The position numbers were made by a program, and so were the translations under genes. From NCBI GenBank assembly GCA_020634885.1, contig JACKAW010000001.1, positions 124,001 through 188,000 of the forward strand: a stretch of 64,000 bases of DNA. Direction: 5' to 3'. Shown here piece after piece: positions 28,271 to 35,932 of this stretch. Under the pieces are notes generated by a model. The model did not search any database. It was not told the DNA's origin and worked only from the letters and a program-made list of their open reading frames with translations. Position 1 is the stretch's first letter, and each line of letters starts with the position of its first letter. Source of the stretch: Anaerolineales bacterium (GTDB taxonomy: Bacteria > Chloroflexota > Anaerolineae > Anaerolineales > Villigracilaceae).

Positions 28271-28649
28271 TTGATCTCCTCGTGATGAAACGTGCGATCT
28301 GTTGTGCCAATGTGTCAATATCGATGGGTTTTTGAATGTAACCGTCACATCCGGCTTGAAGGGATTTCTCCCTATCGCCGCGCATTACATTCGCTGTTAC
28401 TGCCACAATAGGGATGTTCTTAAAGCGCTCATTTTGTTTGATTTTTGCGGTCAAGGTGTAACCGTCCATTTCAGGCATGTTGATATCCATCAAAATCAAA
28501 TCGACCTGCTCAGATTCCAATTTTTGAAAAGCCTGATTGGCGTGTGCTGCCTCGATAACATCAAACCCTTCCGCGTTTAAAACGCGGCGAATTAAATTAC
28601 GATTATCCGGGTTATCTTCAACGTACAAAATAGTGATTCTATCCGGCAT
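28263..28649 (-). CDS. Single-domain response regulator (DivK/CheY-like)
   Basis: 128 residues from ATG 28649, with GGAG 10 nt upstream. One receiver domain fills the protein: Glu11-Asp12 (YVEDNPDN), acceptor Asp55 (LILMDINMPEMDGY), Thr in AVTANV and Lys in IQKPID. It resembles the stand-alone receivers DivK and Spo0F, which carry phosphate between kinases rather than bind DNA. It is the first gene of the 15-gene minus-strand run, directly after tRNA-Gly. Its exact role in the relay cannot be read from sequence. Confidence 0.92.
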   Translation of the reverse strand: MPDRITILYVEDNPDNRNLIRRVLNAEGFDVIEAAHANQAFQKLESEQVDLILMDINMPEMDGYTLTAKIKQNERFKNIPIVAVTANVMRGDREKSLQAGCDGYIQKPIDIDTLAQQIARFITRRSNV

Positions 28650-28727
28650 TTCCAATATTCTCCAGCCAGAATTTTACTTTAGTGTCGCTACAGGTTCGCA
28701 TGACAGGTACCTTACAAACGTTTGGCA

Positions 28728-28736
28728 AGTATAGCA
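28728..28736 (-). promoter_or_regulatory. Possible extended -10 promoter for the sensor operon
   Basis: Minus-strand TGCTATACT is an extended -10 (TG-n-TATACT) between the tRNA-Gly terminator and the first response-regulator gene, about 80 nt before its start. No good -35 is seen, which extended -10 promoters tolerate. Confidence 0.4.
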
Positions 28737-28740
28737 TAAC

Positions 28741-28771
28741 AAAAAGCCGAGGCATCTTTCTTCCTCGGCTT
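28741..28771 (-). terminator. Rho-independent terminator of tRNA-Gly
   Basis: Reading the minus strand: stem AGCCGAGG, a 10-nt loop, CCTCGGCT, then a run of five T, just after the tRNA 3' end. It separates the tRNA from the sensor operon. Confidence 0.85.
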
Positions 28772-28773
28772 AG

Positions 28774-28844
28774 AGCGGGTGGCGGGAATCGAACCCGCGC
28801 GTCTTGCTTGGGAAGCAAGCGTTCTACCACTGAACTACACCCGC
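28774..28844 (-). tRNA. tRNA-Gly (anticodon CCC)
   Basis: 71-nt cloverleaf on the minus strand. Acceptor GCGGGTG pairs with CACCCGC; the D arm holds GTTCAGTGGTAGAAC; anticodon stem CTTGC/GCAAG closes the loop TTCCCAA, giving anticodon CCC (reads GGG); the T arm contains GGTTCGATTCC. CCA is not encoded. A consensus promoter lies just upstream and a terminator just downstream, so it is a single-gene unit. Confidence 0.96.
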
Positions 28845-28855
28845 ACAACGCGCTG

Positions 28856-28885
28856 ATTATACGTCACGCCGAAATGGCATGTCAA
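28856..28885 (-). promoter_or_regulatory. Consensus promoter of tRNA-Gly
   Basis: On the minus strand TTGACA (28880-28885) and TATAAT (28856-28861) are separated by 18 bp. The predicted start is about 5 nt before the tRNA 5' end. Both hexamers match the housekeeping-sigma consensus exactly. Confidence 0.88.
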
Positions 28886-28982
28886 GCCCGTCATCAAATA
28901 TTAGTACGACTATGGATTTTTGAGGAATTTGCCTAATTCGCATCCTCTTCAAGCGGATAAGTGCCGGCTCAACCCATCATTT

Positions 28983-30008
28983 CTATTGCTTGCGTTTCAG
29001 GAGCATGTTTGCCAATCCGCGAATCGCCTCTCCGGCTTCACCTTGAGGGGCTGCTTGATCCAGATACCCAAGCGCTTTTGCTGTTAGATCAGCAGATGTT
29101 TTTTCTGCGTAGGCTTTTCCACCTTCTTTTTCAAGTAAGGCGGCAAGGTCATTGACCTCATCTTGAGTAATCGGTCCTTCTTGCCAGCGTTTGGCAAACT
29201 TCCCGTTTTGCTCAAGGGCAAACAGCACTGGCAAAGAATTCTTTCCTTCAACCAGGTCACTGGCAACTGATTTTCCGGTTATGGTCTCGTCCCCCCAAAT
29301 TCCAAGAATATCATCCTGTACTTGAAACGCGAGACCAAGATGATATCCAAAATGCCGATAAAGCTCCACCCTCTCTTCCTTCGCGTAGCCAAGATATGCG
29401 CCTGCCTGAGTGCATAAAGAGAGTAGGGCAGAGGTTTTACCGCCGATCATTGGCCAATAGTTTTCCATCTTCAAATCGTTACGCTCTTCATAAGACATAT
29501 CCAAATATTGACCTTGAGTTAGTTGAAGACATACTTCATTTAACATCCCAGATGCACGGACAACCATTTCGGCTGGGTAGTATTTGAGCAGATCCAGGAT
29601 AGATTGGTTAGCCATGACAAATAATGCATCGCCTGCATTGATCGCCATGGGAGCGCCCCAATTGACCCAAACAGTTTTTCGCCCGCGTCGTAAGGGTGAA
29701 TTATCCTGTATATCATCGTGAACAAGCGAAAAATTATGGACGAGTTCGATGGCAGCAGAAAAAGAAACTGCGCGTAGCCATTCTAAAGCATTGTCATTCC
29801 CATCGACAGATGAAAGAGACAAAAGTGAAAGGAGCGGACGGATCCGCTTCCCTGCTGCTTGTGAACCCGCGCCTTCACCTGTCCACCCCATATGATAGGT
29901 CAACATTTCATAGAAGGGTTTTGTATGTGGCTGATCCAACCGGCTCACCTGCTTTTTGAGTTCTTCTTCAATGGCTTCGAACATGGTTTGTTGCAATTTT
30001 TCGCTCAT
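28983..30008 (-). CDS. Polyprenyl (geranylgeranyl/farnesyl-type) diphosphate synthase
   Basis: 341-residue all-alpha isoprenyl diphosphate synthase, which condenses isopentenyl diphosphate onto an allylic primer. The first Asp-rich motif is LVHDDIQDNSPLRRGR; the second is QVQDDILGIWGD, in which the fifth position is Gly rather than Asp. Lys and Gln of GKSVASDLVEGKNSLP are conserved. A Phe five residues before the first motif suggests a C15-C20 product, but chain length cannot be fixed by eye. Its ATG overlaps the stop of the HAD gene (ATGA), so the two are cotranscribed. Together with the type II IPP isomerase at 48942 it belongs to the isoprenoid pathway (quinones, carotenoids or lipids). 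Confidence 0.93.
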   Translation of the reverse strand: MSEKLQQTMFEAIEEELKKQVSRLDQPHTKPFYEMLTYHMGWTGEGAGSQAAGKRIRPLLSLLSLSSVDGNDNALEWLRAVSFSAAIELVHNFSLVHDDIQDNSPLRRGRKTVWVNWGAPMAINAGDALFVMANQSILDLLKYYPAEMVVRASGMLNEVCLQLTQGQYLDMSYEERNDLKMENYWPMIGGKTSALLSLCTQAGAYLGYAKEERVELYRHFGYHLGLAFQVQDDILGIWGDETITGKSVASDLVEGKNSLPVLFALEQNGKFAKRWQEGPITQDEVNDLAALLEKEGGKAYAEKTSADLTAKALGYLDQAAPQGEAGEAIRGLANMLLKRKQ

Positions 30009-30628
30009 GGCTGTATTCCTTTAATTCCAAAATTTAAAAGTTGCGTCTTTAGTTGAGTGGGGGAGTTGAAATGAATTGTCTTGAAACCTAACCTTTGAGC
30101 TGTTTCAATGTTTGGCAGAGAATCATCAATAAACAGGCAATTTTCGGGCTTGTATCCAATCCGTTCGATCAAAATGTGAAATATCTTCTCTTCAGGTTTT
30201 ACTGTGCCGTGCTCACCTGAAATTATTTTATCTTTGAACCACCCGAGAAACGAATGCTTGGGTTCAATGAGTTTATATTTTTCAAGGGAAAAATTACTCA
30301 ACAAGTATAGCGCCCACCCTGCATCCTTTAAAGCACGGACGATCTCGACGCTTTCAGAATATGGTTCTGTGATGCTTTTTTCCCAATGGGTGTCATAGGC
30401 TTGAATGAGTTCTGCGTGGTGAGGGAACTTGTTTGATAGTTCTTCCACGCCCTCGGCGAATGGACGTCCTGCATCTTGCTTTGCGTTCCACTCTAGAAAG
30501 CCGACTTCTTCCAGAAAATGATCTACAGACTCGCGGTTTGGAAAATATTCTTTGTAGAGTAAATGGGCGTCCCACCCAATGAGGACATTTCCAAGGTCAA
30601 AAATGATGGCATGTATTGAGTTCGTCAT
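30005..30628 (-). CDS. HAD-superfamily hydrolase (subfamily IA)
   Basis: 207 residues. HAD motif I appears as IIFDLGNVLIGWD (the second Asp of DxD is replaced by Gly-Asn, as in several YihX-like HAD-IA proteins), motif II as YLLSNFS, motif III Lys in GTVKPEEKIF and motif IV as CLFIDDSLPNIE. A helical cap lies between motifs I and II. It probably dephosphorylates a small sugar or nucleotide phosphate. It precedes and overlaps the prenyl synthase gene by 4 bp, so a role in prenyl phosphate metabolism is possible but unproven. The -10-like box at 30641-30646 implies a very short leader. Confidence 0.88.
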   Translation of the reverse strand: MTNSIHAIIFDLGNVLIGWDAHLLYKEYFPNRESVDHFLEEVGFLEWNAKQDAGRPFAEGVEELSNKFPHHAELIQAYDTHWEKSITEPYSESVEIVRALKDAGWALYLLSNFSLEKYKLIEPKHSFLGWFKDKIISGEHGTVKPEEKIFHILIERIGYKPENCLFIDDSLPNIETAQRLGFKTIHFNSPTQLKTQLLNFGIKGIQP

Positions 30629-30670
30629 GGTTGCCGCGCTATTTTATCCGATGCGGGCTGAATCTGGCGG

Positions 30671-30676
30671 TATAAT
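30671..30676 (+). promoter_or_regulatory. -10 box for the 30709 gene
   Basis: TATAAT on the plus strand, giving a predicted leader of about 26 nt that includes GGAGAAG before the TTG start. No clear -35. A minus-strand TAAAAT (30641-30646) for the HAD gene lies 24 bp away, making this a divergent promoter region. Confidence 0.5.
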
Positions 30677-30708
30677 CGCGCGGTCATCAAAACAAATGGA
30701 GAAGAATC

Positions 30709-31131
30709 TTGAGCCGAGTAATTAACCCTGACTCTGTTGGAAAAGAACGCACTCGTTTAACAAAATCCATCGTACTTTGTATCCGTGAATTGGCGAAACA
30801 GAATGATGTTACACCTGAGACAAAAGACCAGGCAGCATATATTGCACTTGCCCTTCAGGCGATCTCCGAAGGAATTGACAGTTCTGTAGCGGCGTGGGAG
30901 AAACGAGATTATTGGGTCAAAGCAGATAAATTCCGCATGGAGTGGCTGTGGGCTGGGCAATACGCTTCGAAATTAAAGGAAGCCGTGTTGTCGGATGATT
31001 GGGCAACGATTGCGACCATGCTTCCCTCTATTGCGCAAAAATTCAACAAAATAGAGATCGCGCAAAATCATCGTCTGGGCACGCCTTGGACCAACGCTTA
31101 CAAATTACTTGCTTTGCACCAAAAGTTATAA
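30709..31131 (+). CDS. Conserved hypothetical protein
   Basis: 140 residues, soluble, mostly helical, no signal or membrane segment. TTG at 30709 is the start because GGAGAAGAATC stands directly before it. Notable stretch: KADKFRMEWLWAGQYASKL. I do not recognise a functional family; length, composition and operon-free position suggest a small housekeeping or regulatory protein. It is the only plus-strand gene among the first 35 kb and is closed by a strong hairpin at 31151. Confidence 0.8.
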   Translation: MSRVINPDSVGKERTRLTKSIVLCIRELAKQNDVTPETKDQAAYIALALQAISEGIDSSVAAWEKRDYWVKADKFRMEWLWAGQYASKLKEAVLSDDWATIATMLPSIAQKFNKIEIAQNHRLGTPWTNAYKLLALHQKL

Positions 31132-31150
31132 GAATCAGTGAACAACAAAA

Positions 31151-31190
31151 GAGAAACGCCAAACCTCTGGTTTTGGCGTTTCTCTTTTAA
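31151..31190 (+). terminator. Terminator after the 30709 gene (bidirectional)
   Basis: Long hairpin, GAGAAACGCCAAA pairing with TTTGGCGTTTCTC, followed by TTTT on the plus strand and preceded by A-rich sequence. It also serves the convergent SET-domain gene on the minus strand. Confidence 0.88.
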
Positions 31191-31203
31191 ACTTTTTTAA
31201 AAA

Positions 31204-31686
31204 TTACTTGATCTTAATCAGGTTGTTTTTTGTATTCTTGACCAATTCCACCATGTAATCACGAATGTGAGAGTTGAGATAATGGCGCTCCAGGGTCGAA
31301 AGAGGGAGGAAGCGTGCGCCCGCTACGACATTGATGCAATTGGCAGACCCACAAAGACAAATGAACGGGGCGTCCATTTCCCACTCAGTGGAAGGGTAGA
31401 AAAAGAAAAGCTCATCTCCTTTTTCGATTTCACGGGCGGCGACCATTTCCATATGCTGGGTATCGAGAAATACGTTAGGGTCACAGGAATGATTGAGCGC
31501 TGCCAGCTTGCCCACATGAGTATGTTTGTCGTGAGCGATCTGAACTGTATAGCGATTCGGTTTTTCGCGTATATCTTCACTGGGTATGGCGCAAATGACC
31601 TCGCCTTTTTTGTAAGCGCGTTTCGATACAAGCGTTCTAAATTTATTTTCAGTTTTTATCGAAAGTGATTCCATGATTGTTGTCAT
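31204..31686 (-). CDS. SET-domain protein (putative lysine methyltransferase)
   Basis: 160 residues. The SET core is visible: a start with KKGEVICAIP, LNHSCDPNV (SAM/substrate-site NHSC motif), AAREIEKGDELFFFYPST (GDEL-F-Y motif) and a post-SET-like CLCGSANC zinc knot. The family transfers methyl groups from S-adenosylmethionine to protein lysines; bacterial members are compact like this one, and the target is unknown. AAGGAG lies 8 nt before ATG 31686 and a promoter is visible upstream. It stands alone between two bidirectional terminators. Confidence 0.88.
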   Translation of the reverse strand: MTTIMESLSIKTENKFRTLVSKRAYKKGEVICAIPSEDIREKPNRYTVQIAHDKHTHVGKLAALNHSCDPNVFLDTQHMEMVAAREIEKGDELFFFYPSTEWEMDAPFICLCGSANCINVVAGARFLPLSTLERHYLNSHIRDYMVELVKNTKNNLIKIK

Positions 31687-31720
31687 ACCGTTTCTCCTTT
31701 ATTTATAAACACTTTCAAAT

Positions 31721-31748
31721 AGTATATCCATATAAAATAATTATTCAA
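31721..31748 (-). promoter_or_regulatory. Promoter of the SET-domain gene
   Basis: Minus-strand TTGAAT (31743-31748), 16-bp spacer, TATACT (31721-31726). The start would lie about 30 nt before the AAGGAG-preceded ATG. Confidence 0.6.
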
Positions 31749-31789
31749 TACATAATGAACGTTTTATTCATATTTTAAGGTTAAAAAAA

Positions 31790-31832
31790 GAAAACAAAAA
31801 GACGGTGATTCTTCACCGTCTTTTTGTTTTCT
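31790..31832. terminator. Bidirectional hairpin terminator
   Basis: GACGGTGA pairs with TCACCGTC around a 4-nt loop, flanked by A-run and T-run. It lies just past the stop of the FGE lipoprotein gene (minus strand), upstream of the SET gene promoter. Confidence 0.85.
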
Positions 31833-31847
31833 AATCGTAAAAAAATC

Positions 31848-33566
31848 TTAGTAACAGCTACAGACGTTTACGCCCAAAAATGTATCATAATAACAATATA
31901 ATGTTGTCCCAACCGGACAAGATGGACCAGTCCCGCCTGAATCGCCGGTCGGCTCTTGCGGTTCTGGCTCTTCTGTTTCCGCAACGCAGATTCCCGTTGT
32001 GATGACTACTGTCTCACAGTTACCGGGGATGGTAGTTGTGCCTCCACCCTGGTTTATATGTGGGATACAACCAACAGAAGAGGAAAACTCGCCAGGTCGA
32101 CAACCAGGATATGTATTGGTGGGGGAAGTGCAGCACCCATTTGCGGAATCGTATTCAAACCCCGCAAGACAGGTGTCTCCGGGTTCGTCGCCGCCAAAGC
32201 ACATCTCTGCCAAGGTGTCAAAATATGTGCCAGGCGGACAAAACGGCGCTTCGCCTTCTTCGCCGTATGTTGGCTCAATGCACACTCCACCACCGCATGA
32301 AGAGGGCGGAAAACTGTCGAAGCGACAGGAGTAATCACCAAAATCGGAGGCGTAACCAGGTCCGCAAATACCACCTGCGGTAGGAAGGCTGCTTGTGTCT
32401 ACAGGAACCTCCACCCCTTCGCGGCAGACGGTCACAGTTTGCTCAGTTGCGGCGGGACCAATGCAACGCACACGATTATCTATCACTTCACATTCCAACC
32501 CTCCGCTTGTTTCAATGCTGTCTACACTTGTTTCAAAATCAATATATCCGTAACTACACCCACTGCCCGTTTGAGGCGTGGTGGATGTAGGATATGGGTA
32601 TTCGGGGTTGGAAAATTCAGGAATATCGCTGGTTGAAATGTATTGGCTTGTAACGCAGTAGGGAGCACGCGGGGTAACATCCTGCACCACACAACGAAAA
32701 CCAATATCTGGGCGGGATTTTTGAGGATCATCTGAAAAGCGCACGGCAGAAGGCAGGTGGTAATCGGGGCTGGCGAACCCGCCGCCACGATAAACCCGCT
32801 CAACACCTGAGGCTGGACCTTGCGGGTCAAATTCTGGGGAATTTTCGTAGTAAAGCGGGTCGTACCAATCAAGCACCCATTCTGATACATTTCCTGCCAG
32901 CCCTAACGCTTCGTAGAACGATTTGCCCTCAAGGTGAGCCCGAACCTTGGTTGTCTTGTTTTGACAGTCGCCGTAATTTGCACGATCGCAGGAAGCCTCT
33001 CCATTGCCCCAAGGAAAGACATTACCCTCTTCGCCACGGGCAGATTTTTCCCATTCGGCTTCGGTGGGCAACCTGCCTTCGATCCACTCGCAATAGGCAG
33101 CCGCCTGTTCCCAGCGAATGCCTGTGACTGGATTTTCCTGTTTCAATGAGTTAGAGAGGTCGGCAAGTGATTGTTCATTTTCAGGCGGAAGGCATTTCCC
33201 CATGGCAACACACAGGGAATACATAGAGTTTGTTACCTCTGTGCGTTGTATCCAGAAAGGGGAAAGGGTGATGGTATGCTGCGGGTTATCGTTGCCATTT
33301 CCACCCATAATAAATTCTCCACCAGGGATAAATACCAGCTCGCTATTGTCGGACCAAACAACAATTGTGCCAATCTGCGGACCGACCAGGTCTACAGATA
33401 TATTGACTGTCTCTGGGGGCACTCCTCCGTTATTGGAGGAATCTTCGATGGGGGTGTCTTCATTTCCCTGTGGCAGTTGTTCACTTGAAGGGAATGAACA
33501 ACCTGCGACAAGAAGAATGACAACGAGAGCGAAGGTAAAAAGTCGAGGCGTTTTTTTAGGGGACAT
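31848..33566 (-). CDS. Lipoprotein with FGE/sulfatase-modifying domain and Cys-rich tail
   Basis: 572 residues from ATG 33566; upstream in-frame starts exist but this one gives a standard lipoprotein signal with lipobox LVAGC and lipidated Cys23. A formylglycine-generating-enzyme-type domain spans about 75-300: FIPGGEFIMGG, TEVTNSMYS, GRLPTEAEWEKSARG, GLAGNVSEWVLDWY, RVYRGGGFAS and GFRCVVQD. The last 260 residues are rich in Cys, Gly, Pro and Thr, with many CxxG-type turns, probably disulfide-bonded outside the cell. Members of this fold include true formylglycine enzymes and many non-catalytic C-type-lectin-like binding proteins; surface binding is more likely here, since no sulfatase is adjacent. 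Confidence 0.88.
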   Translation of the reverse strand: MSPKKTPRLFTFALVVILLVAGCSFPSSEQLPQGNEDTPIEDSSNNGGVPPETVNISVDLVGPQIGTIVVWSDNSELVFIPGGEFIMGGNGNDNPQHTITLSPFWIQRTEVTNSMYSLCVAMGKCLPPENEQSLADLSNSLKQENPVTGIRWEQAAAYCEWIEGRLPTEAEWEKSARGEEGNVFPWGNGEASCDRANYGDCQNKTTKVRAHLEGKSFYEALGLAGNVSEWVLDWYDPLYYENSPEFDPQGPASGVERVYRGGGFASPDYHLPSAVRFSDDPQKSRPDIGFRCVVQDVTPRAPYCVTSQYISTSDIPEFSNPEYPYPTSTTPQTGSGCSYGYIDFETSVDSIETSGGLECEVIDNRVRCIGPAATEQTVTVCREGVEVPVDTSSLPTAGGICGPGYASDFGDYSCRFDSFPPSSCGGGVCIEPTYGEEGEAPFCPPGTYFDTLAEMCFGGDEPGDTCLAGFEYDSANGCCTSPTNTYPGCRPGEFSSSVGCIPHINQGGGTTTIPGNCETVVITTGICVAETEEPEPQEPTGDSGGTGPSCPVGTTLYCYYDTFLGVNVCSCY

Positions 33567-33594
33567 GATTAATTTAAATCTCCTTTCAGAGTTC

Positions 33595-33622
33595 ATTATA
33601 AAAAAAATCATGAGGGTCGCAA
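33595..33622 (-). promoter_or_regulatory. Promoter of the FGE lipoprotein gene
   Basis: Minus-strand TTGCGA (33617-33622), 16-bp spacer, TATAAT (33595-33600). A GAAAGGAG ribosome site follows downstream, a little far (13 nt) from ATG 33566. Confidence 0.6.
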
Positions 33623-33634
33623 TGGTTCTTTGGT

Positions 33635-33679
33635 CTTATGCCCAGCGCGGTCACAATTTGTGACCGCGCTGGGCATAAG
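33635..33679. repeat. Perfect 45-bp palindrome (22-bp arms, 1-bp centre)
   Basis: Two exact 22-bp inverted arms, GC-rich in the middle, with a single T at the centre (33657). It sits between the end of the radical SAM gene and the lipoprotein promoter. There is no T-run directly after either arm, so it is not a typical terminator, although it may still stop or stabilise the upstream transcript. Confidence 0.9.
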
Positions 33680-33710
33680 ATATAGATAACACAAGGAGTA
33701 GAAAAATACG

Positions 33711-34910
33711 TTAGAACATCGCCAGTTGACTCGCCGGACGTTTCCCATCCATTAAGATGAAGGGCGCTGCGCGGTCGGCGAGGACGCCGAGCTTTTTCAA
33801 AGCGGAGAGCTCGCGCAATTTTGTTGTGCGACGAATATTCAAGATGGCATCTGCGCCCTTGATGCCAATGCCAGGAATTTTTAGCAGGTCGCGCTTGTCG
33901 GCGCGGTTGAGTTCAATGGGGGCGTGGGTCAAGTTCTGGGTTGCCCACGCCAGTTTCGGGTCGGTGTGAAGCGGGAGGTTTTCATCCGCTGTGAAGGGCA
34001 GGTCTTCCAGGTCGAAGCCATAATCGCGCAGGAGAAAAGATGCCTGATATAAGCGATGCTCGCGCATGGGGTTCACTGCGGTTTTATTTTCGAGCGGGGT
34101 ATCGAGAATGGGATGAAATGCCGAAAAGTAAGCACGCTTGAGGCGAAGGTTCTTCATCAGCCATTGGGTGGTGTTGAGCAGTTCAAGGTCGCTTTCGTCG
34201 GAACCGCCGGCGACGAATTGAGTGACCGAAGAAGGGTATTTCCCTTTCCAAAATTTATGGGCGGGCGTAGTGCGGCGGATCTCCTCCACCCATTTGAGCG
34301 AGCGCAGCAACTCATCAAAATAAACTTTGCGCGGGGCAAGACGGGCAAGCCGATCTGCGCTGGGCGCTTCGAGGTTGACCGAGACGCGATCTGCCAACTG
34401 CATGGCGCGGAAGACCTGATCTTTCTCTGCCCCGGGCATGAGTTTGAGATGCAGGTATCCTTTGAATTGATGCTTGTTGCGCAGGATGTCGGCGGTATCG
34501 AGCAGCTTATCCATGGTGCGGACTCCGCCTCCGGCTAGACCGGAACTGAGAAATACACCCTCAGCCATTCCGCCCCGATGCATTTTACTGAACAGCCCTG
34601 CGAACTCATCGGGTTTGAAGGTGGCACGGCGAAAATCGCGCCCGGCACGGAAGGGGCAGTAGAAACAATCCCTTTCACACGCCGAAGAAAGCAGGGTTTT
34701 GAGCAGGACGATCTTTTGCCCGTTGGGCATTTTGGCAGAGTGGGTAAAGGCGTTGTCATCCTCTTTTGGGGAGAAGCAGGCTGGAGCGTGAGGGTTGAGG
34801 CGCGGCGAAGCCGGATCGCCCTTCGACACGGCTCCGCCAGTCAGGACATCGCCATCTGCCTCGAATTGCATTTGAGAGGATAACTCTTTCAGGGTTTCAA
34901 GTGCGTTCAT
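33711..34910 (-). CDS. Radical SAM protein with C-terminal helix-hairpin-helix (DNA modification/repair type)
   Basis: 399 residues. The radical SAM iron-sulfur motif is CERDCFYCPF (CxxxCxxC), followed by a TIM-barrel segment (GVFLSSGLAGGGVRTMDK, GYLHLKLMPGAEKD) and a C-terminal helix-hairpin-helix, LLKIPGIGIKGADAIL. This layout matches the putative DNA modification/repair radical SAM family, whose gene usually sits next to a uracil-DNA-glycosylase-like partner; no partner is visible here. Start ATG 34910 has no ribosome site; TATAAT ends 6 nt before it, so the mRNA should be leaderless. Confidence 0.9.
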   Translation of the reverse strand: MNALETLKELSSQMQFEADGDVLTGGAVSKGDPASPRLNPHAPACFSPKEDDNAFTHSAKMPNGQKIVLLKTLLSSACERDCFYCPFRAGRDFRRATFKPDEFAGLFSKMHRGGMAEGVFLSSGLAGGGVRTMDKLLDTADILRNKHQFKGYLHLKLMPGAEKDQVFRAMQLADRVSVNLEAPSADRLARLAPRKVYFDELLRSLKWVEEIRRTTPAHKFWKGKYPSSVTQFVAGGSDESDLELLNTTQWLMKNLRLKRAYFSAFHPILDTPLENKTAVNPMREHRLYQASFLLRDYGFDLEDLPFTADENLPLHTDPKLAWATQNLTHAPIELNRADKRDLLKIPGIGIKGADAILNIRRTTKLRELSALKKLGVLADRAAPFILMDGKRPASQLAMF

Positions 34911-34916
34911 ACACTC

Positions 34917-34945
34917 ATTATAGAATATATGTTCTATTTATTCAA
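34917..34945 (-). promoter_or_regulatory. Promoter giving a leaderless radical SAM mRNA
   Basis: Minus-strand TTGAAT (34940-34945), 17-bp spacer, TATAAT (34917-34922), then 6 nt to the ATG. Transcription should begin at or next to the start codon. Confidence 0.75.
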
Positions 34946-35147
34946 GCGTTTTCGGCAATACAAATGTTTTTCGCCCCATTCGCGTAATTCGCATTAATTC
35001 TTTTGTTCTTTGTTTATGAGTTTTTAGCAACCTGTACTGGGGTGGGGGATGGGGTCAGGGACGGTTCCCGATGGTTTGGACATTATAATAACCGCACATT
35101 GATTACGCAGTGAATTGTGAAAGACGCCCAAGATAATAGGAGGCAGA

Positions 35148-35600
35148 ATGGCTGGGAGATCGCAAGTAATGGAAACCAGACCCGTACGGGAGGAGGAAAA
35201 CCTGCTGCGCAAGAAATACTATGAGAGCATCGCCGCTCAAAGCGACCTGATGGATAAACTCGCCGAGCATTTGCTGACGCTTGAATTAGGCATTCCGGGT
35301 TTGTTTGCCACTGTGCTCAAATTGACCCGTGGTGACGCCGCGACCTTGCCCATCACCAACTCACTCAATATTGCATTCGGATTTTGGCTGGCTGCGCTGG
35401 CGTTGACTTTGTGGGCATTGACGCCCCGAAAATGGAAAGTGGACGTGGGGATGATGAAACAAGACCCCGCAAAATTTGATGAAGGTCTGGGCATCGAAGA
35501 CTTCTTCAACCAGTCTGCATTGCATAAGCGCAGGCTGTTGATCGCTTCGAGCATCTTGTTCTTTGCCGGAATTGCTTCTGCAGCATTGACCCTGGGATAG
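35148..35600 (+). CDS. Small membrane protein, unknown function
   Basis: 150 residues. The N-terminal 45 residues are charged and helical; a hydrophobic segment (LNIAFGFWLAALALTLWAL) and a C-terminal one (LIASSILFFAGIASAALTL) look like membrane helices joined by a cytoplasmic loop. AGGAGGCAGA directly precedes ATG 35148. A TATAAT at 35084-35089 may be its -10. It is followed 6 bp later by a zinc-ribbon gene, so the two are probably cotranscribed. No family recognised. Confidence 0.78.
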   Translation: MAGRSQVMETRPVREEENLLRKKYYESIAAQSDLMDKLAEHLLTLELGIPGLFATVLKLTRGDAATLPITNSLNIAFGFWLAALALTLWALTPRKWKVDVGMMKQDPAKFDEGLGIEDFFNQSALHKRRLLIASSILFFAGIASAALTLG

Positions 35601-35606
35601 ACAAAC

Positions 35607-35882
35607 ATGAAAACTACAAAACAGCGTTTCACCTTTAGGTGCTGGAATTGCCACAAGACCTACACTCTGTACCGTGAGATCACCATGAAACAGCAACTGC
35701 TGGTTGCCTGTCCGTTCTGTGAAAAGGAAGCCGTGGTGGAATTAGCGCCGTTCAAGCGAGAGATCAAATCTACCCTCAAGAAAGTTACACTGCGCGGTGA
35801 CGGTGACGATGGGGAATCTGCCGGCTTTGAGTATGACTTTCCCGATGAATTGCCGACCGAGGAACGCAAAGAAGCAGAATAA
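35607..35882 (+). CDS. Small zinc-ribbon protein
   Basis: 91 residues. Two CxxC knuckles, CWNC and CPFC, separated by about 28 residues, form a plausible zinc ribbon; the C-terminal third is acidic and disordered. It starts 6 bp after the small membrane-protein gene, with a weak ribosome site. Zinc ribbons of this kind bind nucleic acid or protein; nothing more specific can be said. Confidence 0.75.
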   Translation: MKTTKQRFTFRCWNCHKTYTLYREITMKQQLLVACPFCEKEAVVELAPFKREIKSTLKKVTLRGDGDDGESAGFEYDFPDELPTEERKEAE

Positions 35883-35932
35883 AGGCTTTCCTGTGAAGAT
35901 GTGCTATGTAGGGGAGGGGGTAGGGCAAACTC

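Noticed and set aside
31956..32890. Several plus- and minus-strand frames over the Cys-rich tail of the FGE lipoprotein
   Set aside because: Shadows of the real gene; no start signals and no plausible protein features.
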